The notes under the pieces: model-generated | The model's database searches: none | What the model was told of the DNA's origin: nothing | What the model saw: the letters and a program-made list of their open reading frames with translations, nothing else | In this document: positions 49,559 to 60,699 of the stretch, piece by piece | Layout: the number at the start of each line of letters is the position of its first letter | Numbering within the stretch: position 1 is the stretch's first letter | Source: Aphis gossypii | Taxonomy: Eukaryota; Arthropoda; Insecta; Hemiptera; Aphididae | DNA length: 64,000 nt | Assembly: GCF_020184175.1 (NCBI RefSeq) | Contig: NC_065530.1 | Span: 46,229,260-46,293,259, forward strand | Reading direction: 5' to 3' | Position numbers and translations under genes: made by a program

Positions 49559-49802
49559 CGTTTTTCCGTCATTTTTTTTTTGTTTTTCTCGATTTTTTTG
49601 AAAACTGTTGGAAAATGTTAACTTTTTACCTCTATAATGCACCAAGGATATTCACTTTTACATCGGAAACCACCCCCATTGTTTGAAATTGGAGCATTAT
49701 TTCGACTAGTTATGCTGTACACAGACACAAAAAAAAAAAAAAAACAAAAAAAAAAACATACATCATTGTAAAATCAATACATTCTTCACTCCGTTCAGAA
49801 TC

Positions 49803-50600
49803 TAAAAAGTACCAACATGAATAAAATGCACCAGAAATACTAAAAATGACCGTAAAGCATAAAATCCCATAAAAATGCAAAAAATGTAAAATAAAAATTG
49901 TACTATTAAATTCTATACTTCGTGAATCAAATTTCTGTATAGACGAGCCTTGAATGTGAGCAATAGAAAAAAAGGTGCAAATGCATAAAGTTCCGGACTC
50001 TATAGTAATAACTATACACATAATATTATAATAAGTAAACACGGCAGAACAGCCGTATTACAGCTTTAGTACTTACAGTACACAACATTATAATATAAAT
50101 TATAAACAATATTTGTTATAAATTTAAAATTTAATTCAACAATATTAATAGATACTATTATTATAATATATTTTTATTTTTATTACAATTGTCTATCAAG
50201 TATTAACTATAGCTACTTGACTATAATAATAATATCAGAGTTCGTGATGACGTGGATCAACGATTATTTTTTCCAATACGTCTGTATACGTTCTGTCCAC
50301 CGTCCTGACTTATTACGTCGTTTTATTAATAGTTGGAAAAACTTATTATACTATCCAACTTAATTTCAGTACTAACCAAATTATTTTCAACAAAAATACA
50401 TAATTGTGATATTTGTTTGTTCAAATAACATTACTTCATGATTACGATAAAAATAATTAATGCATGTGAGCATGATGTCCTATTGGTTTAAGAATTATCG
50501 TTATAATTATATTATATTGTAGCATTAAATTCACATATCGCGATGAAAACAAAATAAAATAGAGTACCAAAAACATGTATCATAAACATGTAACCTAACG
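49803..50600. other. AT-rich interval
   Basis: A 110-codon minus frame (49710-50042) straddles the right end of the repeat and its poly-A tract and is rejected. No other feature. Confidence 0.5.
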
Positions 50601-50603
50601 ATG

Positions 50604-51011
50604 TTAGATTTTCCCAAAATCGAAAAAAAACGATCCAAATCGAATCAATGGACTTATGAACGATTTTATGAAAAATTTGACAAACAACATCAATAATGTC
50701 GGAACTACTGTGGAAAGGCATAATATTATACCGCTGTAGTAGGACCATCGGCGGTGACATTTTATACTATATCCAGTTGAGCATAATATTATTTTCTCAC
50801 AGGAAATTGGGGTGGACCGATAAGTTCCGAGGCCGCTGCAGGAGCCAAGTCTATTGTTATCAACAAACGAAAAATTTCGACGGGCGAGTGATACACATTT
50901 TAGGTATTTATTATTATTATTGTGTTGTTTTTTTTGTGTCGCGCGCGCTGGGTATATAATAATAATATAATGCTCACAGATCGTTATCATCGTCGAAATA
51001 CGTTTCATTTT
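50604..51011 (-). CDS. Minus-strand ORF, 135 codons, antisense to another ORF
   Basis: From an ATG at 51011 the frame runs to TAA at 50604-50606 (a TTG start at 51062 would add 17 codons). It begins MKRISTMITICEHYIIIIYP and contains an asparagine run from an AAT repeat, a middle of mixed composition with several cysteines (RLGSCSGLGTYRSTPISCEK) and a hydrophobic C-terminal half (GIILCLSTVVPTLLMLFVKF) that could be a membrane segment. It is among the longest ATG-initiated frames in the window. It overlaps an 87-codon plus frame. No homology is recognised. Confidence 0.2.
   Translation of the reverse strand, partial: KMKRISTMITICEHYIIIIYPARATQKKQHNNNNKYLKCVSLARRNFSFVDNNRLGSCSGLGTYRSTPISCEKIILCSTGYSIKCHRRWSYYSGIILCLSTVVPTLLMLFVKFFIKSFISPLIRFGSFFFDFGKI
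50696..50959 (+). CDS. Plus-strand ORF or exon overlapping the antisense frame
   Basis: ATG at 50696 with A at -3, 87 codons. The central part KLGWTDKFRGRCRSQVYCYQ and QTKNFDGRVIHIL looks coding. A strong acceptor, tattttctcacag (AG 50801-50802), sits inside it. Reading from 50803 in another phase gives NWGGPISSEAAAGAKSIVIN and KRKISTGE before TGA at 50889-50891, which also resembles a terminal exon. Only one of these can be real, and all may be chance. Confidence 0.2.
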   Translation: MSELLWKGIILYRCSRTIGGDILYYIQLSIILFSHRKLGWTDKFRGRCRSQVYCYQQTKNFDGRVIHILGIYYYYCVVFFVSRALGI

Positions 51012-51059
51012 TATTTGTCCCACTGAAAACGTTGCAAGACTTTGTACGGTCCATACCAA

Positions 51060-51412
51060 CAATATACAATATAATATTATATTATTTTATATATACATAC
51101 AAACGCACACACACGCCAATACGCAGACAACCGGATAAGCTGTTGATGTATACTATACTATTTAGATGCTGATACGTAGAGCACAACTTTCTAAAATACA
51201 TACACACACCACATACGTGCGATTATAATATAATAATAATAATAATAATATGAAAGGAAATTCGTATATCGGATACGCGTGGACGTTTTTCACGGGTTCG
51301 TGTTCGTGTAAACAATACAAATATTATATCTATGTCATATTGTCACATGCCATATGAAAGAAAAAAAATATTTTGTCACATCTATATTGCGTATTTACAC
51401 TTTAAGTATACT
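51060..51412. other. CpG-scattered interval with microsatellites
   Basis: Contains CA-rich DNA near 51090-51115 and 51201-51210, an (AAT)n run at about 51231-51250 and an AACCGGATAAGCTG word that also occurs at 46726. No gene. Confidence 0.45.
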
Positions 51413-51413
51413 A

Positions 51414-51740
51414 TACAGGGTGTCTAGCTAGATACACCAAACATACTCTCACCACCACTTTTCCCTTAAATAATCAATTAATTAAAATTCTGAATTTTGC
51501 GATGTTAAGTATACTTAGGGTATGTTTTTTTTCAAATTTACATTTTATGTCATTTAAAGAGTGTTCTGTAGTAATACGGACATCTTTTTTCAAACGAGAG
51601 CCATCCGTTCCATTATACATTGTCAGGCAGATGATTTTTGAAAATGTTGATGAATCAAAATGTGTACGAAAAAACTATGTAAAAACACTTCAAATACATA
51701 ACCAAGTTGTACCAGACAAAGCATTTAAGTAATATTAAAA
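51414..51740 (+). repeat. ACAGGGTG-type interspersed repeat, plus orientation
   Basis: Starts ACAGGGTGTCTAGC and continues AACATACTCTCACCACC and AATTAAAATTCTGAATTTTG, matching the order in the 14.1-14.5 kb copy (read on its minus strand) and the 57.1 kb copy. It also shares TTTAAAGAGTGTTC with the 14.15 kb sequence, but in opposite relative orientation. A 76-codon frame at 51502-51732 is carried by the repeat and is not called a gene. Confidence 0.5.
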
Positions 51741-51944
51741 AACTGCACAATTATAGGCACACATTTTTTTGTGTTATCGAAAGTGGAAAACTATAAATAT
51801 ATTTTTCTAATTTTGATATAAATATACAATTATACATATTATATGCATTTATAAAAGTATTGTACTTGAGTAAAAACAAATACCTATATAATATTTATCT
51901 ATGTTGAAACAACGTATCTCATAGGTACCTAGATATAAAATTCA

Positions 51945-52228
51945 ATAAAAAAAATTTTCGATTTTGTCGACAACTAGTTTTGCGCAAAAATTTCCGTTTT
52001 CCCGTCACTTTTTTGTTATTTTTTTGAAAACTGATGGAAACTTCTTACTTTTAACCTCTATAATGCACCAAGTATATTTAATTCACTAATTAATCACTAT
52101 CGGAAACTACCCCTGAATTTTTAAATTGAAACAAACAGCAGTATTTTAACAAGTTTAGGTGTACACAGACACAAAATAAAAACACATATTGTAAAATCAA
52201 TACATTCCCCACTCTGTTCAAAATCTAA
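51945..52228. mobile_element. Truncated second copy of the 47.7-49.8 kb repeat (right end)
   Basis: Matches the last 300 bp of the large element in order: TTTTGCGCAAAAATTTCCG, CCTCTATAATGCACCAAG, GTACACAGACACAAAA, TTGTAAAATCAATACATTC and the terminal CTCTGTTCAAAATCT (against CTCCGTTCAGAATCT). Same orientation, about 2.4 kb downstream of the intact end. Only the right end is present. Confidence 0.75.
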
Positions 52229-52239
52229 AATAAACTATC

Positions 52240-55200
52240 AAAATATACTTTTTAATGTGGTTCCTGAAAAGTGAAAATGTTTTTAAATATAATAATTCAA
52301 TATACTTAACACGACTGCGAATTTCAATCATTTAACATGTTCGTATGTGTTTAAATTTTTTATATAAATCGTAAAAAGTATGATATATAGTAACTTTATT
52401 TAAGAGTACAAAATATGTTTTGTAGGTCTAACGTTATACGTACTAAACTTTTAATCGGTTGATTATATTTATGAGGTATCTAGTATTTATAGTTTTTCTA
52501 ATTATACCTAACACTCACTCATATTATATAGATAACGTACGAGGAAAGTTATTTGTAAGTACTCCGCGCAATTATATAATAACGTGACTGCAAAAAAAAA
52601 AAAAAAATGTAAAAATCACATTAATTTCCCATTTATTCATTTTTACTTAAATTAGTCCATTTACTGAGTGTAGCTACGTGCGAATAAACAATACTGATAC
52701 AGATCTCCGGAGTGTGTAAATCATTCGCCGCCCCTCTTTACATTAAATAATATTATATTCAGTAGATATACTTTGTAATACGCGTATTTGTGAAGTAGGT
52801 ACTGGTGTACAGTGTACTGCAGCAGTATTGTTATTAATTTATTATTATTATTATTATTATTATCTTTACGTCTTTAAACGTTTATGAGCCCGTAAGTTTA
52901 TTTTTTTCAAAATTATTGTTACCTATCTTATAAAATGAATGAAACAATATTATATTTTATTGCTAAAATTGATTATTCGATAAGTAGTGTGTGTGTGTTT
53001 GCGAATAGAAATAATTGAGAAACGACAAAATATTTTCCACTTGATTATAGATACCACTTAATGGTCGACATCGAACGAAATCAAATTATAGAATATAATA
53101 AAAACCTACTGCCTGTAGTTATAAATAGTCAACCAACACGAAAACTACGAATTACCAATAATTATAAATGTATAACGAACATTATATTATAGTATATTCT
53201 TGTACATTACAATTATTACGTCATCATCACGGCACCAGTTCTGTTCTATTATATTCTATTCGAGCACCAAAACATTTTCAATATAATATGTAATATACTA
53301 TAGTTATTAATCTTATTAGTTATTGTCATAATAAAGTTTACTATCTAGAATTTTGTACCACATCGTCCTCATCTGATTAATAACCAGATAATTTATTAAT
53401 TATTTGTATTATAAACTTCATTCAACGTTGAAACGTTTGTTGCTAACATTAACAAAAAATCAAATAATTAACAAAATAAATGCTTAATTTTAAAAAACAA
53501 TTATTAAAGATGTTATTAAGCAGTTTAATTTAATATTCTTTTTCAACCTTATAAATATTGACAAAATTGTTGAAATATTTATAGATCAAATCATTGAAAA
53601 TAATAATAGATATTAATTCGATTGTTTCTAAATATTTGGCCCGCAGATTATAATAAGATTATGCATCTTTTAAACTTAAAGTCTTAAAATTATCTTGTAG
53701 TTAATTATTTCTAATTATTTGATTTAGAATCAGTTTAAACCGACTGATTCAGTTGAATGATGTATAACAAAGTATAACAAATTAGAACTAATTCATGAAT
53801 TATATAAATCATCATATTTCTTATTTCTTATTGGTCTGCCATTGAATGTCGTATAAAAATTTGTTTATTATAATAACCTGCATACAATTCAATTTTCCAA
53901 CTGTATTCGTTTAATATTAATAGTCATTTGAAATGGTTCGTTACAAAATGTTGTAACAAGTAGTGAACGACTGGTGGAGAAAAGTGAGATTTAATCAAGT
54001 CGGTCATTACAACAGCGACGACAGTGTTTCGACGATTTGGGTCCTGATTTTTCGTTTGTTTCTCAACAACAAAGTATACAGATCCGTTCTCTCAATAGCT
54101 TCTACAGCATTTTAGAGTTTCCAACCACTAAAATAATTCCATAAAGTTCACAAAGCTTAACTTAACAGTAACCCACAGTTCTATTTTCTTTTGTTAACGC
54201 GTAATGCTGTATCTGCAGAATAATAGTAATCGCTTCGATAATTCTATTTTATTGAGATTGGTATTACACGAAATGTAATGGCTGTTGGCTGTTGGCGTAC
54301 GTCCACGTCTTCGATAAACGCTTGTTTATGTAACTGTTTGGCATTTTAATTTAATTTAATTCCTATGTATATTTTATTTGGCGTATTCTAGAATTAGTAT
54401 TTGATGATAATTTTTAGTCGTTATTATTACTAAACCATCTGATAAAATCATTTCAAAGAGGAGATTCGAGTATTCCCTTAACTTAAATATTAATAAATAA
54501 ATTTACCTCATAACTATTTACGAATTTACATTGTCGATCAATAGTTATATTAATTATCATTTGGTTTTATTTTAACAGAAACAATATGTTATTTAATATT
54601 ATAATTTATATTTTATCAAGTTTGATAATATGATTGTGAGGTACTGAGGTTTAATAGCATAAATTAGGCTCGTGTTATGTAAACACTGTTTTACGAAATT
54701 CACATTATTGCATTTAATAAATGCGAATTAGGATTAAAATTGTGAACGAATCTTTTGTATAATAAAATTATTAATGAACAAAAATAATTATAAATTAAAT
54801 TGATTTTTCAGTGCATTACCGGCATACTGGCTATACTAATATTACAAACTCGGGAAACTCCTGTAATGTCACGGACAGTTGGGTGTAAACCTGGTTTATA
54901 AAATATCAAACGAATTTAGGTAATAGATTTTACTACGATCGATGAATATCAGTGTAGCATTTCAATGATATCGAACTCCATAACTTTATAAATACATTGT
55001 ACAGTTTTAATATTATAACAAGTCAACAAGATTATTTGGGTTTTTCACAGCCGACTCACTACTTGTGGCCGCTATGTGACTCGTATATCTATTATTAAGG
55101 GGATTATACACTAGGCGATTTGAACTCGCACGTCCGGTTAGTTATGTTTATTTTACATTTTACAACCTATTTTCAGGGATAACCGTCATCATTGGTAAAG

Positions 55201-56400
55201 TAACAAGAATAAGTAGAAATTTTCGTACTGTAGGATCTATGTATATTTTCATTACACATATTATTATGAGTATTTTTAAGATTTTCATTCATTTGGCTTT
55301 CATATTTCCACCATAATTTAAGTTTTCCGATACTTTCTTGTTCTTAACAGTTATTTGTAGATTAAGTTTATACCTATTTTCATGTCGAACTACATGATTC
55401 AAGTAGATAAATGATGATATTACTATAGTCTATACATATATTATGTTACTTCGTAGTTGGTACACACACAAGATAGGCATTTTGCTGCTTATATACAACT
55501 GTATAATAAAATGTAACATGATACAACAACGCTACAATTAATTTTCGGAATCAATGATAATTATTATTTTATTAAATGTAATATACCATAAAATAAATTA
55601 TTATATGTTTTTTACGGGAAGGAAGTTAAATCTCAACTCTCTCTACCAACGGTATGCCACGCATTCTTTATCAAGAATACATTCTTTTTACAAATTAATT
55701 TTTTCAATAGTCAATTTTTTTTTTATTTTAACATAAATTTCAGTAGGTATATTATAAAAAATAATGCACTTTAGCACGAGTGTGTGACTATGACGAGTAA
55801 TGAATTATCATATTGGATTGGATTGAATGTAATAATAAATTATAAAAATCACTCTTATTTTATTATTCAAGACGTCAAGTTTAATTGTTATTTGTATTTC
55901 ATTGAATTTCTGGAATTTATCTTTTAGAATGCCAGTTTATAAAACATGCCCTAGCCTTTCAATGTGTTCTGAAATTGCTACCAAACGCTTATTCTTAGAA
56001 ATATGATAATATTTGGATGGTTATTGACAATAATGACGATTAGCGTTACGAATTGTTTTCAATCATTTTTAGCAGTAAGTAATGACGATGACGTATGTAC
56101 TATAGACTACAGGCATCAACCATGGTATTTCCAAATCCTTAATAATATATTAATATTCAATATTATAAGTTAGTGTTTTTAATAATTTTATTCAGTATTT
56201 CTGTATTATAGATAAGACATTATTATACTTCTCAGTAAAAAAAAGAGCAAGGGAGATAAATACGGTACTGCCTGTAATCATGTTATGGAGTGATTTTGCA
56301 CAACACTAGTGTTAGACGTTAGTAGTTGGTGATACAATTATTTTACTCACAACTATACGAGTATTATTAGAATCAGAATTAGATAGGTATTATAATTTAT
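52240..56400. other. AT-rich desert
   Basis: About 4.2 kb. Notable only for an (ATT)n run at 52840-52863, CpG-bearing patches at about 54.0 kb and 54.84-54.90 kb (gcattaccggcatactggct, cgggaaactcctgtaatgtc), and aggggattatacactaggcg near 55098-55117, which looks repeat-derived. No gene or RNA recognised. Confidence 0.5.
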
Positions 56401-56515
56401 AATATAATACTATTAATTATATTATCGCGCACTCGAGTGCTGGAAAAAATGGGAAACGTGGCATACCGCATAGAACAAAAACATACTTACATACATTTAT
56501 ATTATATATATATAA

Positions 56516-56535
56516 ATGTGTGTGTGTGTGTGTGT
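56516..56535. repeat. (GT)n microsatellite
   Basis: Ten units, directly visible. Confidence 0.9.
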
Positions 56536-56752
56536 AAGTAGACAGTTGTAATAGTAGTCATGGCAACGGGTAAACTGCGAAACGAAATAGTCACTACGTA
56601 TATATAAATAAATGTACGCATATAAACGGCTGCTCGTTATTATTATAATACCTACCTGGCTTGCGTTTTTACGACTCCGACAGAGAAATTAGCATAAGCT
56701 GAAAACTGCCACAGCCGCCCATATGGTTTATTTCGTTGTTTGTTTTGTGCTC

Positions 56753-56772
56753 GTGTGTGTGTGTGTGTGTGT
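56753..56772. repeat. (GT)n microsatellite
   Basis: About ten units, directly visible. Confidence 0.9.
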
Positions 56773-57081
56773 TTTTTAATAATATTATTTATATTCTCCT
56801 TCCTCTGCCGCCCTCGGCGTGTACGGTAATTTTTTTTTTTTTTTTAATAAAAACGACAGAACAATCTTACGCGCGATTATAATATAATCCATGTATATAA
56901 ATATAATGTAATATTATTGTATTTTAATGCTTACGCGTGCGCGTTTTGCGTCCGCTCGGCATATTATTTTATTATTATACCCTCGGCGGCGGATATAGTG
57001 TTTAACACGCTATACTGGCATAGTGCTTTACAACACACATACATACTAATAATATTATAAATATTGATATCACCCTAGCAT

Positions 57082-57690
57082 ACAGGGTGAGTCTCAAACA
57101 TGTTGACCTCCAGTTTCCTTAAATATTAAATTTATCCGAATTCTGTATTTTAGACTTTTTAAGCTAAGACTATATTTTTAAATACTTGGATTTTTTAATT
57201 TCTGTACCTATATAATGATACTTTATTATACTATACTGGTACCTATCTAAAGATATAAGACTCGTTTGATAGTCTCATGTATTGATATATATATTGTGGT
57301 GATTAATATGGTTTTTTTATAATTATTAATCATTTGTTTACTCATATTTACAATAAATATAGACTAAACATTAAATTTATTTTTTTTATGTAAAACCATT
57401 ATTAAGGGTTATTAATTAATAATTATTATCCTTTGAAACTACATATAATTTAAAATGTTAAAATAGTTCAATAACTTGGCAACTACTCGTTTAAATTTTG
57501 ATTTAGATGTAGGTATAACATTTTTTCAAAAAATCATTCGATTAACAATTTACAGTAAAAAGGGTTACATTTAAAAAAGAAATGTTTGTATCAACACAGG
57601 ATATGGATAGTATAAATAATTAAAATATTTAAAGTGTGGTCTTTAAGTGTACTACCACTACTACCTACTTCAAAGTTCCAAAAATCAGAA
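57082..57690 (+). repeat. ACAGGGTG-type interspersed repeat, plus orientation, interrupted
   Basis: Begins ACAGGGTGAGTCTCAAACATG and carries the same blocks as the 14.1-14.5 kb copy. The middle (about 57200-57450) holds extra AT-rich sequence not obviously in the other copy, so it may contain an insertion. Diverged; no ORF. Confidence 0.55.
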
Positions 57691-57699
57691 TAAATACAT

Positions 57700-59030
57700 T
57701 ATTAAGTAGGATAAAAGAGGGTTGAGTATGCTAGGTGTTTTACCCTATATATATATTATATATACGTAGGTATATACACGGCCCTGCAAAGCTCATAAAT
57801 ATTAATTCGAACACGAAAGGTCAGCGAAATTTGGTAGCGTGTTCCCGGTCTATCCGTTTCTAAAGGTATGTATATATACTATGTATAATAGAAGTAGTAT
57901 ATATATATAAAGTGGTAAGTGGGTTACCTACCTATATGGCTATATATATTTAACATATAATGCTTAACCTAACATATTATATTATAATATGTAGACTTGT
58001 CTGGTGATTTTTCGGTCGAATTAGTCTCTTATCGTTCGTTCGTCTTGCAGTTTGCACATATTCTTCCACGTTTTTCACAAAACATGTTAACCATATAATA
58101 TTATATTATTTATATTGTTTAGGTCCAACAGTTAGCTGAAATGAATTTTAAATAATTTAATAGCCTATGTTGGATTTTTCTCATATATTATGAACAAAAA
58201 TAGTGTAAAATCGTTTTTCCATGACTAAATGTCCTTCATTGTCTTCTTTGGTACAAAAATGTAACACCGTTATCAGAACAATCATAATTCTTTATTATTA
58301 AAATTTAAAATGTCATAGTCTCATAGAGATGTATTATTTAGTAATTAATAAAAAAACAACCATTTGAGTGCCTAACTTAGTAAGCGGCTGATGACATTTT
58401 TCTCACAAATTATCTATATTTTTATTAGATGCACAATATTATTAATCTATTCTCCTCTGTATTTTATAATACTTAAATCATTAATGTACTTATAAATAAG
58501 TTTACTTTAGAAAACCCATATACACTGGTAACGGTTCATAACTTAGAAGTGAAGAGAAAAAAAACTTAAAAATTACGATAGCTGTGCCAGGTAATAGGGA
58601 GTGTATTTATACCTCACATTACAATAACAACAATTGTGATAAAATTTGTTATAGATACTCGAATCAGTAATAGGTAAGTATTAACCAAAAAATATATGGA
58701 ACTTTTCAAAACCAATTTATTTTTATATTTTAACCAAAATTTTTATTTTCTACCACTTTTTTTTTACTCAATTGAGTATTATAATTGAATTTTAATAATG
58801 TTTTTGGATACGTCCAGACAGTTTCAGACTATTTTGAGTTCAATAAGAGATTGAACTTGAACATCATATTTATGAGTCTTATAAGCGGCGTCCATTTTCC
58901 TTATTTAGCATAATTACCTATGTACAAGTTATTTGAGCTTTCACTAAATTATTAAACAGATACACGATGTGGACTGATAAGTTTAAACAGTAATTAAAAA
59001 ATTAATTCATTAAAAAATTTAAATAAGTAA
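57700..59030. other. AT-rich interval
   Basis: A GC-balanced phrase at 57775-57865 (cacggccctgcaaagctc onward, ending at tttctaaag before gtatgt, which is donor-like) is the only hint of an exon. The rest is AT-rich with TA repeats. Confidence 0.45.
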
Positions 59031-59210
59031 ACCTTGGAGTGTTTTTCTGATCGTGAAGTCGCACTTGCACAGCAATATTTTAATGGAATTACTTATAAAG
59101 AAAAAAATAACCAAACACATCCTATCTGTGAGTTGGCCACCGGAGCCGGAGCGTATCAATTATGTTTGTTTATATTATTAATTATACCTAATGTATATTA
59201 TAATTTATAA
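59031..59210 (+). pseudogene. Protein-like open frame without ATG; exon or element remnant
   Basis: Opens right after a TAA and runs 59 codons to TAA at 59208-59210. The first 43 residues look coding: TLECFSDREVALAQQYFNGI, TYKEKNNQTHPICELATGAG and AYQ. A second plus frame over the same bases is also open (WSVFLIVKSHLHSNILMELL onward). I recognise no family. It could be an exon, a decayed transposon ORF or chance. Confidence 0.2.
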
Positions 59211-59809
59211 GCTATTGAAATAAGAAATACCGTACGTCTCTAATATAACATATATTATACAGAACTATACATTATTGAGTGGAAACCGAAAAATTTGATT
59301 TTTAGTTTTTATTAAAAACTTTTATTTTACAATATAGTACTATTAGTACTCAGTTTTAATATTGCTGAATTGCTAATGAGAACTGTTATATCAAAATTAT
59401 TAGAAATGTATTTTGCACTATAGGATCATAAAATTAAAAATAAGTTATCCAGATTATTATTAAAAGAATAATTCTATAACATTCCTACTATAATAAAAAA
59501 ATTGATTATAATAGAAATTAATTAATAAATAAATAATACCTATGTATGAAGTAAAGATGCGTAAACCGCAAACGTGTAAAAATATTTGTTTATCAAGAAC
59601 AAAAATCGACTTGGACATCCGGATACAAGTGCGGACTCTTGTCTTGTACACGTGTAATATTATATTATTGAGACATCCGCCGCCTCAGGTCGACGGAATC
59701 ACGTACGTCTATCATATAATCAAATAATCATATAACTAAATTTATAATGTGTTGTACAATAATTTACACCCTCCAGTCAAATTTTGCATTGAATACCAAT
59801 GTTATAATC

Positions 59810-59895
59810 CGATTCATAGACGTGGCAGCCGGCAGGGTGCGTTATATGTGCCAAGACCTGATAATTTTTACGTTAGAAATACGTAGGGTTCTGTA
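59810..59895 (+). pseudogene. Short protein-like frame
   Basis: The frame IDVAAGRVRYMCQDLIIFTL then EIRRVL stops at 59895. It is one of several short coherent plus-strand frames between 59.0 and 60.7 kb. Too short to call alone. Confidence 0.1.
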
Positions 59896-60087
59896 AGCTT
59901 TAGGGGTACTGATCATCAAAAGGATGTACATGGAATATGTATAAGATTAAGAGTATATGCAACTATATACTCCGTGACTCCAAAAATGGCTCACTTACAT
60001 CTTGATTATTTTTTTTTGTTAATAAATTGAAAATTTATTTAAAAAAAATAGCCTTAGAAGACGTAAATAGATAATAGATAAGTTATG

Positions 60088-60144
60088 CAATTTGACGATT
60101 TGAGGAGATTTGTTGTCGGTCGATTGATCCTGAACCGATGATTT
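60088..60144 (+). pseudogene. Short ATG-initiated frame
   Basis: An ATG at about 60086-60088 starts MQFDDLRRFVVGRLILNR and then stops. It is followed in another frame by LAAGCFVDYRGGSPLAKTFL up to a donor-like TTTTTAG before GTATTA near 60208. Possibly parts of a decayed or spliced gene on the plus strand. Confidence 0.12.
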
Positions 60145-60338
60145 GTAGCTGGCCGCGGGTTGTTTTGTTGATTATCGAGGAGGGAGTCCGTTGGCGAAAA
60201 CATTTTTAGGTATTAAATGTTTTTAACTGATGTTTTAATATTTTATCATAATTAGAACTAATCTACTATGAAATATATAATGAACCTATTATCTCCAAAC
60301 TATTTACCAATATAATACAAATGTTAATTATAATAATA

Positions 60339-60572
60339 TACCTATATAATATTACTAGTATATTATATATCCAATTCCACTCAAGTGTTAAGTTACCGTC
60401 CGATACCCCACTCACTGTCCCCTCTGGGGTAAGTGTAAGTACTTTCCATATATTATACTAGTACTGGTAACTGACTTCCTAGGCCCGCGGCCTTATCAAT
60501 GAGCTTGGTTGGCGCGTGGATAGGGTTGGAAGCATTTATTTTGTGCGTTGTGGAGTAGGTGCACGCGAGCAA
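60339..60572 (+). CDS. Candidate split coding region with a 54-nt intron
   Basis: The first part (60339-60428) is open and ends LPSDTPLTVPSG at GGG. A perfect donor GTAAGTG starts at 60429. The putative intron 60429-60482 is 54 nt, has a branch-like CTGAC about 10 nt before TTCCTAG, and contains an in-frame TAG. Joined in phase 0, the second part (60483-60572) is 30 codons, ARGLINELGWRVDRVGSIYF then VRCGVGAREQ, ending CAA before GTAATT (weaker donor). Reading through that site stays open to 60698. There is no ATG at the left, so it would be internal. The intron is near the lower size limit for insects. The family is not recognised; a decayed transposon is the main alternative. Confidence 0.3.
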
Positions 60573-60699
60573 GTAATTCCTCATTTATTTAACTTTAAAA
60601 ATGTTATTCTCATTATTAATATAACAGTACTTACGCTTAATGTTATGTTATTTGGTTACCATACGACGTCGTTTGACGCGGACCGGCGTTATAATTAGT

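Larger units (their letters stand above)
47713..49802. mobile_element. About 2 kb repeat with 14-bp TIRs and three 545-bp tandem units
   Basis: GATTCTGAACGGAG at 47831-47844 is the exact inverse of CTCCGTTCAGAATC at 49789-49802, giving 14-bp terminal inverted repeats for a 1,972-bp body. A further 118 bp on the left (gtcggcaagtgggtaccgct onward, ending in the AATGATA/TATCATT palindrome) also looks repeat-derived. Inside are three head-to-tail units of about 545 bp. Matching words recur at 47931/48476/49021 and at 48081/48626/49172. Units 1 and 2 are very similar, unit 3 more diverged. No ORF is kept. I associate this sequence type with aphid dispersed repeats. Transposase is absent, so it is non-autonomous. 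No clear target duplication was seen. Confidence 0.8.
56400..57020. other. CpG-bearing microsatellite island
   Basis: GC-richer DNA with two GT repeats (56516-56535 and 56753-56772), a T15 run near 56830-56845 and CpG-rich blocks (56660-56740, 56795-56822, 56930-57000). No ORF of note. Possibly regulatory. Confidence 0.35.

Noticed and set aside
49710..50042. 110-codon minus frame
   Set aside because: Runs through the poly-A tract and right end of the 2 kb repeat. The phenylalanine-rich C-terminus is translated poly-T.
46726..51142. AACCGGATAAGCTG shared between 46.73 and 51.13 kb
   Set aside because: A 14-bp exact match is expected several times by chance in 64 kb, and the flanks do not align.
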